Of a DNA stretch of 64,000 bases, positions 56,389-64,000 are shown in pieces; the first letter of the stretch is position 1; every line of letters begins with the position of its first letter. The stretch is taken from positions 2,413,042 through 2,477,041 of the forward strand of contig NC_085861.1 in the NCBI RefSeq assembly GCF_034702125.1, written 5' to 3'. The position numbers and the translations under genes are program-made. Source of the DNA: Engraulis encrasicolus. Lineage: Eukaryota; Chordata; Actinopteri; Clupeiformes; Engraulidae. The notes below the pieces were generated by a model. It saw nothing but the letters and a program-made list of their open reading frames with translations. It searched no databases and was not told the origin of the DNA.

Positions 56389-57525
56389 TACTCTTTCGCG
56401 CAAATTGGGCTATGGCTGGATAAGAGCACTTGGTGACCGTGGTGAGTGACTGTGTCGTCAAATCACCTTCGTTTAACCTGGCCCGGTCAAATGGGCAAGG
56501 AACACTGAACATGAATAAAAGCAGAGCAGTCACGTTGGAAAGCTGTAGGACTAAGTTGGAAAACTACTTCTGTCTCTCCCCTTCCTTCTCTCTTCTTTGC
56601 GCGATTGACTGTATTGATTGACAGCTCAGCTGAGACCTCTGTTCTGCAGACGTGGTGTTTTATAGATAACAATCTCTTCGTCTTTTATATTCACAAGAGC
56701 ACCAATATTAATATAATTTCTGAGCATTATTCAGCAAGCACCCTTCACAACAGGAAATCTGTGAAGTCCATCCTCGTTACATTGAATGCTGATCATCAGC
56801 CGTTAATATTAAAGCCGGCTGACGGCGTAGGAGGGAGAAAAAAAAAAATATTTCGAAAGCGACCCCTCCCTCTGCTTTTATTTGTGTTGCTTTTGACAAG
56901 CTTGAAAATTAAACGCAGACACAGGCAGGCTATGTGTAGCAGACGACTCACATTAACCAGGATTTCAGTCACAAGAGTTCCTGTCACGCACCCTCTTCAA
57001 CTGGATGGATGAAGTGCTCCAAGGGGTACGTCATTTGAAAAAGTTTGGGAAGCACTGGACTAGGCGGCCGGGAGGCAGCTAATAGGCGCATCAACAGTGG
57101 TTAAATAGACTTGTCCGAGCGTCATTAGGATTAAGTAAACTAGACCGGGGCTAGTATGGCAAAATAAAGAAATAAATAAAAACGGTGAATGGGCTAAGTG
57201 GACAGGAAGCAGCAAAATGGGCTAGGCGGGCAGCAGCAAAATGGACTAGGCGGACAGGCAACAGCGAAATGGAGTAGGAGAGATGATTGGATAAGTAACA
57301 GCGCAGCTCAGCAAGCAATTGGCTCTCGTTTCCGGACAGGTGGGAGGGACGCCGGCAAGCGCCGTGTTCGCGTAGCCAAATGCTCTCGTTCATTCCCATG
57401 GAAGGTTTTTTGAGTGTTCCGTCTATTATACAGGCTGTCTCTGGTAGCGGGCAGCAGCAAATAGACTAGGCACACAAGCAGCATCAAAAATTGACTACGT
57501 GGACGGGCAGCAGCAAATGGGCTGA

Positions 57526-58092
57526 TTCTTTAGGATCAGTGCCGCTCTCCAGGGCCCAAAACAGCAGCTGAATGACAAGGACTGTAGAATATGCAGTTGG
57601 CAGCACAAGGTGACAGCGAAATCACTACATCATCTATACACGTCAACATAGAGAACACAGCCAACATGGCCTGAACACCAACACGGCCTGCACCAGCCAA
57701 CAATAACGAGGCCCGAATGTGCCAATAAGAACAGACCACTGACTTACAGACAGCTAAACTACACCAGCATGACACATGAATGGTATAATACAAGAAGCAT
57801 TACAGTGTAGGCTACGGAGCTAGCCTAGTACTTGGTCAAATAGGCAGTCAAGGACTACTATTAATAATCCCTTATCGCGCAGTCACATCGCCGACATTGA
57901 ACACGAGGAAAGATGCAGAAGTAATTGACTTTGTATGGGAGAGCAGGCGGCAGAAGCATTAAAAGCCGCAAAGCCTGTCTTAAGTCAAAAGCGTCAAAAG
58001 CCGAGGGCGTCAAAAGTTGAACTTCATCTAAAAATATGTAGCCTAATGAGCTCGGCGGTGGCAGGCATCAGCCAATGGAATGTTCACATTTT
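57526..58092. other. No recognisable feature
   Basis: Between the minisatellite and the next element. It contains a short direct duplication, GCGTCAAAAGCCGAGGGCGT near 57990. The 85-codon minus frame at 57536-57793 resembles nothing known to me. Confidence 0.4.
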
Positions 58093-59043
58093 TACCTTCG
58101 CCAGAAGGTTATGTTTTGCCCGCCGTGTATTTATTTATTTATTTGTGAATATGTTTGTTTGTTTGTACTTCGTATAACTCAGTCAGAACTGAGCCGATTT
58201 TTATGAAATTTAGTGGGATGATTGGTCATGACCCAAGGAACAATCGATTAGTTTTTGGGAGTGATTGGGTCAAAGGTCAAAGGTCAAGGTCAAAATGTTT
58301 GTTTGTACTTTGTATAACTCAAACAGAACTGAGCTGATTTTTATGAAATTTAGTGGGATGATTGGTCATGACCCAAGGAACAATCGATTTGTTTTTTGGG
58401 AGTGATTGGGTCAAAGGTCAAGGTCACGAAAAGGTCAAAAAACGTAAATTGAGCCGATTTTTATGAAATTTAGTGGGATGATTGGTCATGACCCAAGGAA
58501 CAATCGATTACTTTTTGGGAGTGATTGGGTCAAAGGTCAAAGGTCAAGGTCAAGGTCACGAAAAGGTCAAAAATGTAAATTGAGCCGATTTTTCTGCAAT
58601 TTAGTGGGATGATTGGTCATGACCCAAGGAACAATCGATTACTTTTTGGGAATGATTGGGTCAAATGTCAGGGTCAAGGTCACGAAAAGGTCAAAAACGT
58701 ACATTGAGGCGATTTTTATGAAATTTACTGGGATGATTGGTCATGACCCAAGGAACAATCGATTACTTTTTGGGAGTGATTGGGTCAAAGGTCAAGGTCA
58801 CGAAAAGGTCAAAAACGTTTTTCTTTGCCAAGCACTACGGTATATGCCAGAACAACGTGTGCATGCTGAATTGAATAAGAGGTCAAGACTGGGCCAAAAA
58901 TGTAATATTACGATATTCCGGTCCGATTTAAATGAAACTAACACCAAAATTTGGAGAATGTTATGCCCCACACTCTTAAGATGGCCAGAAAAAAATAAGT
59001 GGCGTAGGCGAAGGTTTGCGCTCTACCGAGTGCCCATTCTAGT
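58093..59043. mobile_element. ACCTTCGCC-ended repeat element, copy 2 (uninterrupted)
   Basis: It starts TTACCTTCGCCAGAAGGTTA and ends GGCGTAGGCGAAGGTTTGCG plus GAGTGCCCATTCTAG. Five to six direct repeats of about 110-120 bp contain GATGATTGGTCATGACCC and AACAATCGATTACTTTTTGG. It serves as the empty-site reference for the insert at 5893-7111. The plus frame at 58613-59077 is a repeat read. Confidence 0.85.
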
Positions 59044-60520
59044 TATAAACGTGAGCTTCAGTTGGTCAAACGCTTAAGGTTGAATCTTTTGCCTCGTCCA
59101 ACTCCCCTGACCTGTGCTTTCCAGGCAGAAGTCAGCAGCGTTTTAGCTTTTTCAACGCCGTTGGTGTGACAGCAGCAACTCAGTGACAACTCAGAACTAT
59201 GATAATTGCAATGCCCCAAAAACTAACAGATGAATAGCCAGGAAATAGCAGTTACAAGGAGCATGTCGATCTAGGCTATAGAGCTAGCAAACTTGGCCAA
59301 ACAGGCCATCTAGAACTAGGCATACTACCAACAATCTACTACTAGGCCTATGACTACTACCACCACCCCCCCCCCCCCCCCCCCCCCCCCCGCCTCCCAA
59401 ACCGAGATGATTGGTGCCTACGAAAAGCAAGTAGGCTAGGCCTACATAGTGTAGTCTACCATTGAAAATGCTGGGCCCGTCATTGCAGCCTATGCCCGAC
59501 AACTGTCTGCAAGAGAATGTGCGTGGCAAAAATCCAGTTGAAATGGTCGCAGGGGGTGCAAGGGAAATGCGTTGAACACCAAGAATATCAAAAACAAGAC
59601 AGATAAGCAGCAGTCACCAGCATATAAACAGCTAGAGTCACAGAATAAAAAGAATGCAAAAAAATTAATAACCACAGGTCCCGAAAGCACGGTTTCCAGC
59701 AACAATCAATTCACGTCAGCCCGATTAAAGATACACCTGTGGTTTTGTTACAACGTGTCAGGTGACCGGCGAGGACGGTGGAGCAGACATATTACTGTAA
59801 TTAAAAATTCACATCGTGTGACGCCTCCCTTACGTGACATGTGACAAGGGAAGCATAGGCTATTAAGTCCAACCATTTCAGAGCACGAGGCACAAACGCA
59901 CAGGCTCGCCAGATTTCTATAGGCTACACTGTACTGTCATGCGACTCAAAGCGCAAAATAGACATGGCCTACTCCATGCGACAACCTTCACGTGAATGTT
60001 AAATGAATATGGATTTATCATCCCACGGCAAAGGTCAATTAAGCACCTACACCAAACGCCTGCAGACGGCAAATGCGACAAGTTAACCATCAAATCTTCA
60101 ACCTCCGCTGAGAACTATGAATTCATATTGTAAGCAACTGAAACGTGTGGTGAAAAAGCAGCAAGCCAAAATACGTTTTAACATCAAGGTGGACAATGAC
60201 AAGAAACCAAAAGCGATTCAAAAACGGTGTGCGAGGTATTTAAACACTGATTCTTGAGAAAGTGGCTAAACAGGTTGTAATCTTGAAAGAAACATTACAT
60301 TACATCTTGAAAGATTACAAAATAATATGATATATCGTCGTAGACAAGGGTCTTGGCTTTTCAGAAATGCACAAGGTCAATCTCCCCATTTTGATTTTTT
60401 TTTCAGAAATCAGGTTTTTCTCCGATCATACCTTGTTTTTTGTCAACACCGTCAGACACAATTAAAAGCAATAAAAAGTGTATTGATTTGGTTGCATATG
60501 TATCTTGAGTTGACGCCGCT
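59044..60520. other. Unrecognised stretch with a 26-bp C run
   Basis: A homopolymer of 26 C lies at 59366-59391, a likely length-error site in assembly. No transposon ends, RNA gene or protein family was recognised in the remainder. The minus frame at 59284-59529 contains the polyglycine read of the C run. Confidence 0.5.
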
Positions 60521-60524
60521 GACG

Positions 60525-60645
60525 CTCGACTACCGCTGGTTGGTGTGTAAGGACAAATATGTTTCAATGTATTTTCACCGACGACGGTAAAAAAACGCGG
60601 CCATTCCGCGACACTTTACCGCCCTGGTGTGGAAGACCCCTAAAG
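60525..60645. mobile_element. PIF-type MITE, right-end fragment
   Basis: TTTCAATGTATTTTCACCGA, CGCGGCCATTCCGCG, TTTACCGCCCTGGTGTGG and AAGACCCC then TAA form the complement of the left end of 53707-54109. The matching other end was not found upstream, so it is a fragment or has a diverged left end. Confidence 0.6.
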
Positions 60646-60778
60646 GGGCGTAAGGCATATTTAGGAGTAAAGTACCCGGATGGCCGTTCATGAGTATGGC
60701 CTGCTAGAACTGACGTTAGTACTTTAATTTTTGCACTCTGGTGAATTTCACATTTCTGAGTAGTTTAGAAGTACAGAC

Positions 60779-62457
60779 TAGGGACGGGAAGATTCACCGA
60801 TACGTATCGGAAAATCGATACGACCTGTACGGTACGGTTGCATCGATTTGCAAACGTCTGCATCGGTAAGAAACGCAAATAAAATCGAGATACATCGTAC
60901 CTTGACTGTCCGCATCGGTACAAATCGGAAAATATCTCTTAAAACTTTTTAGAAACTGTCAATTTCAGGATTTGTTCTCGTGCGCAACGCACATCATCTT
61001 GCTCTGATTCAGACCGCCTTTCCATCTCTATTGCGAGGAGGCGTGACCAAGCAATCAGTATTTTCCTTTGAGTCAAAGCGGCGGGTTACCAGCAATGTGG
61101 AGCACATTTTGTTGTTACATACAGCGAGTTTTCTGATCATCCGGTGACTTTTTAAATGAAAGTTTCTAGCGACCATCTTCTGCGAGTCTGGAAGACGTGT
61201 GGAGAGAGTACTCGCTTCACTATTTGAGATGATAGGGTAGTCTACCGTGCGGCACAAACAACAAGAGAAAGTTGTCTGCCAACATGCTGCAGTTTCCGAA
61301 TGACAGCAGCATAAGCATAGTCAGCGCACGAGATACAAAAAAACATAACCGTGTTGGGAAACGTTACAGAGCCTGTGCATTCGTGTTAAGTCCATTGTTC
61401 ATGCAGTAAAAAAGAAGTGAAGTCGCTAAGTTGGCATCATTGCTTAGGAGCCTGTTATATTTAGCTCTCGTGCTGGACACACACAGTCTGATTTGCTGCT
61501 CGTGTAGATTGTCTATGAAGTTTAAAAAGTCCCGTTGAAAAGTAGGCTACACTATTCCAACACCTCAGTCCAGTACGCACGTTATTTCCCCCTCCTGATA
61601 TTAACCCCATTCCCAACATCTACTTAGTAAATTGTTCTAATTTGGATCAATTGTGGTTGATAAGTTGTTCAGAGCTTACCTGTAAATGTAGTTAGCCTAT
61701 AACATGTCCAGGTCAATATTCCAACATGATCAGAAGCTCTGTGGTTTTCTCATTTTTATTTAAAAAAGAGATATAGCCTACTGTAATTGGCATGGTATTC
61801 ATTGTATTGTGTATTTTTTTTCATTTTCTCTGCTCAAAGCAATGTGCCCAAGCCAAAATGAGTTCTCACTGCTCTCTGTATGTTTTCCAGTATAGGCTAT
61901 TTCAAAAGTAATATGCACAGCCAGGGCCGCTGCTAAGGTTTTGTGGGCCTAGGCATAACTGGTTAGGAGGCCCCCTCATAAGTAAATACTACTACTGCTA
62001 CTAATAATAATGCTAATTACTGTATTCACAATTACAGTTTGTCTGAAAAATGATGGCCCTTTTGATAACTAACAAAAATGTTTTCAAATGTAATGAAATT
62101 TTCCATGATGTTTTTAGTCAGTCTCAATTTAGGAGGTCACAATTTTGGGGGCAAAGTGGTTGAGGTTCTAAAAGCGCTCTGTTTACTCTGCTTATGCCTA
62201 ACGGCAGCCTTGTGCACAGCCTTTAATATCAATTTGATATTTTAATCTGTTCTGTATCGCATCGTATCGTACCGAATCGCACTGCATCGCATGGCATTAT
62301 AATTGTATCGCGCCATATCGAACTGCATCGCAGTAGGTAGGAGAATCGTATCGTATCTTACCACTGGTAATTTCATGAATCGTGAATGTATCGTATCGTT
62401 GCCATGTGTATCGAGATGCATATCGTATCGCTTTGATGATGAAGATTCCCATCCCTA
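60779..62457. mobile_element. 1.7-kb hAT rich in ATCGTATCG motifs
   Basis: The terminal inverted repeats are TAGGGACGGGAAGATTCA at the left and GAAGATTCCCATCCCTA at the right. Subterminal TATCGATACG/ATCGTATCGT motifs are dense at both ends. The left flank GTACAGAC resembles the right flank GTACAAAC, but the latter includes the next MITE's first bases, so the duplication is ambiguous. It carries the nested hAT at 61922-62212. No transposase is recognised; the minus frame at 61009-61257 resembles nothing known. Confidence 0.85.
61922..62212. mobile_element. hAT MITE nested in a hAT, exact TGCACAGC duplication
   Basis: TGCACAGC lies at 61914-61921 and 62213-62220. The left end CAGGGCCGCTGCTAAGG and right end TAACGGCAGCCTTG are imperfect inverted repeats. 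The 291-bp body holds an ACTACTGCTACTAATAATAA stretch and no coding frame. Confidence 0.9.
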
Positions 62458-62460
62458 GTA

Positions 62461-62738
62461 CAAACCCCAACTCCGGTGAAGTTGGGACGTTTGGTAAACA
62501 GTGAATAAAATCAAAATGCTATCAACCCACCAACTTATTTGAGACGTGTTGGATTTATCAAATTAGAAATGAGTACATATGTCCCCCAAAACAATATTTT
62601 TTCTCGGTTTTAACACTTAATATGTTGTCTTTTCACTATTCTCCATCTAATGAATAGATTGGATGTTTTGAAAATGATAGCATTTTGATTTTATTCACTG
62701 TTTACCAAACGTCCCAACTTCACCGGAGTTGGGGTTTG
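62461..62738. mobile_element. Complete TA-target MITE
   Basis: TA lies at 62459-62460 and 62739-62740. The inverted ends are CAAACCCCAACTCCGGTGAA and TTCACCGGAGTTGGGGTTTG and extend to about 60 bp through GGTAAACAGTGAATAAAATC. 278 bp in length. It fits a Tc1/mariner-type MITE. The truncated relative is at 1478-1690. It lies one base from the end of the preceding hAT. Confidence 0.9.
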
Positions 62739-62901
62739 TACATTTGATGATATTTTGTTTGCTCCCATAGACTTGCATCGGTACGCTTAATTTAGCTTTA
62801 CTGTTAAACTAGGCAATGCAAACACAAAGACGAAAACTCATATGTATTCTCATATTTGAATGGGACTTAACCAGAGGCGATTCCTTTATACATAATGAGT
62901 A

Positions 62902-62929
62902 CTCCCTTGTACTCATGAGTACAAGGGAG
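62902..62929. repeat. 28-bp perfect palindrome
   Basis: The sequence from CTCCCTTGTACTCA to its exact complement TGAGTACAAGGGAG has no spacer. It is followed by GGCGGAGCC. It could be a cruciform-forming site, a transposon centre or an operator-like site; no function is shown. Confidence 0.9.
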
Positions 62930-64000
62930 GCGGAGCCTCCTGTACGAAACCACGGTGAACAGTGTTATTTTTGAGTAATGCTTTAGCCAACTTCATAACA
63001 TTGCTATTTCATATCCGGCTCCATAGATATACATGTGCTCAACTTCATAAAACCAGGCAGTAATACGATTCTGCGGTTCATCTAACGTCTGCTTGAAGTT
63101 TTCCCCCTCATGACAATGGTAGTGAGTGGAGTCTCACTGGACTTCAATGGCATGTGTGAATATGTGCTTAGTCGATGGCAAAATGCTAAACGCTCATTGC
63201 TTATTGTCCAGATATTTTTTTGATTTGGAGGACTGAGCCTCGGTGGGAATGAAGGGAGAGCGTGAGAGCGATCGAGACAGGAGACTGAAGCTCCGACTTG
63301 TGATTGGGTGAACCCTGAAAAAAAAAATCTGCGTCAATAGTTGACATGCGGATATGTTATTAATTTGACTGAGAAGTCTCGTCGTGGTAAACAGTGAGGA
63401 AGCTATTCATTGCGGTATATTCCAGTTTTGTGTATAAACGTAGTCTTGTAAACATAGTGTTGCGAATAAAGTCTTAATAGTGGCACGCCCGTATTCTTTT
63501 TAATCTCCCAATTCCAAAATTTGAGGTTGCCTACTTTTCAAGGGGGCTAGGTTGCAAGAAAGCTAGAGAGCTATGCAAAATGCCAAGCATTGTGGACTAA
63601 ATCCTGGCGAATTCCAGACGTCCTTATGAGGAGAAAATGAATATCAAGGAGCAGAGCAGAGCAATGCCTAATATTGACTTGGTGAAAAAGGTAGGGAAGA
63701 ACAACCATTTCTTTTGAGCTTTCGTGGTATTAGTGTCTGATCAACTGGTTAACCGCAAAGTCCCGTGAGTGACGAGTCCTTGCCTACATGGCAATGTTAA
63801 ATAATTAAAGATTTGGCACCCCTTAGTGGTAAACTGTGCAGTGTGCACCCAGTAATGAACAAAGACAACAAAGACAAACTCAAATCACATCATCATTACA
63901 TTTTTTAAAGCATTTCCATATGAATATAAGAGGGGTACTGATTAATTGAATTAGATAATGTGATAGTAGCACCAGCTCTCTGTTAGAATCCCACAGGTCA
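62930..64000. other. No recognisable feature to the window end
   Basis: Mixed-composition DNA with an A-run near 63319. I found no terminal inverted repeats, tandem array, RNA gene or plausible exon. Confidence 0.5.

Larger units (their letters stand above)
54280..57057. mobile_element. 2.8-kb hAT with CAGTGGTTCCCAAACT ends
   Basis: The terminal inverted repeats are CAGTGGTTCCCAAACT at the left and AGTTTGGGAAGCACTG at the right, the classic fish hAT terminus. GACTAGGT (54272-54279) and GACTAGGC (57058-57065) flank it as an 8-bp duplication with one difference. Subterminal GGGGTACG motifs are inverted. It is filled by nested elements at 54750-55848 and 55887-56388. The remaining 56400-57000 part has frames but no transposase that I recognise. 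Confidence 0.9.
54187..57525. repeat. ~28-bp minisatellite interrupted by a hAT
   Basis: GGGCAGCAGCAAAATGGGCT units lie at 54187-54279. They resume at 57058-57270 and, more loosely, at 57435-57525. The hAT at 54280-57057 separates the two parts. Joining the flanks restores the array phase. Confidence 0.82.

Noticed and set aside
59284..59529. Polyglycine protein on the minus strand
   Set aside because: It is the translation of the 26-bp C run.

Overview
The window looks like intergenic DNA of a teleost fish, possibly a clupeiform-like genome (the order is a guess). The clues are long GT/CA microsatellites, several hAT, TTAA-target and PIF/Harbinger MITEs, an L2/Rex1-type LINE, a Hero/R2-type LINE and Penelope-like fragments. 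I see no bacterial-style operons, no rRNA or tRNA gene, no CRISPR array and no complete host gene. The only good candidate for a host coding sequence is one terminal exon on the minus strand (24121-24434), which encodes a C-terminal CARD like those of fish NLRP1- or ASC-type inflammasome proteins. A short THAP-like fragment (53201-53449, minus) is a weaker candidate.

Layout. 1-5320: microsatellite, a 149-bp tandem repeat, and an L2/Rex1-type LINE (minus) broken by two DNA transposons. 5330-11300: an ACCTTCGCC-ended element carrying an insert with a hAT-like left end, then a 3.9-kb TTAA-flanked element that holds inverted Penelope-like arms, a hAT and smaller elements. 11300-19200: little recognisable DNA, then a segmental repeat in two full copies and one partial copy, very long GT/CA tracts, a 54-bp minisatellite and hairpin elements. 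19200-24100: mostly unrecognised DNA with MITEs. 24100-28150: the CARD exon, hAT and TTAA MITEs and a decayed piggyBac transposase. 28150-30310: a 1.2-kb hAT and a TAACGTAATAAC array. 30310-36520: a dead Hero/R2-type LINE (minus), split by a 2.5-kb element with long terminal inverted repeats. 36520-45140: further TTAA elements, including a second copy of the 1.67-kb element, and a PIF-type MITE. 45160-45890: a palindromic minisatellite with degenerate telomere-like CCCTAA repeats at its centre. 45944-52687: a three-level transposon nest resolved by target-site duplications (TSDs). 52750-64000: further hAT and PIF elements, one splitting a minisatellite, and another carrying a hAT MITE inside it and a TA-flanked MITE at its edge.

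Nothing here works as a gene pathway. The coherent story is the order of insertions: target-site duplications and related empty sites show which element entered which. Coordinates of element ends come from reading terminal repeats and duplications by eye. Superfamily names follow duplication length and terminal motifs, and were not checked against a repeat library.
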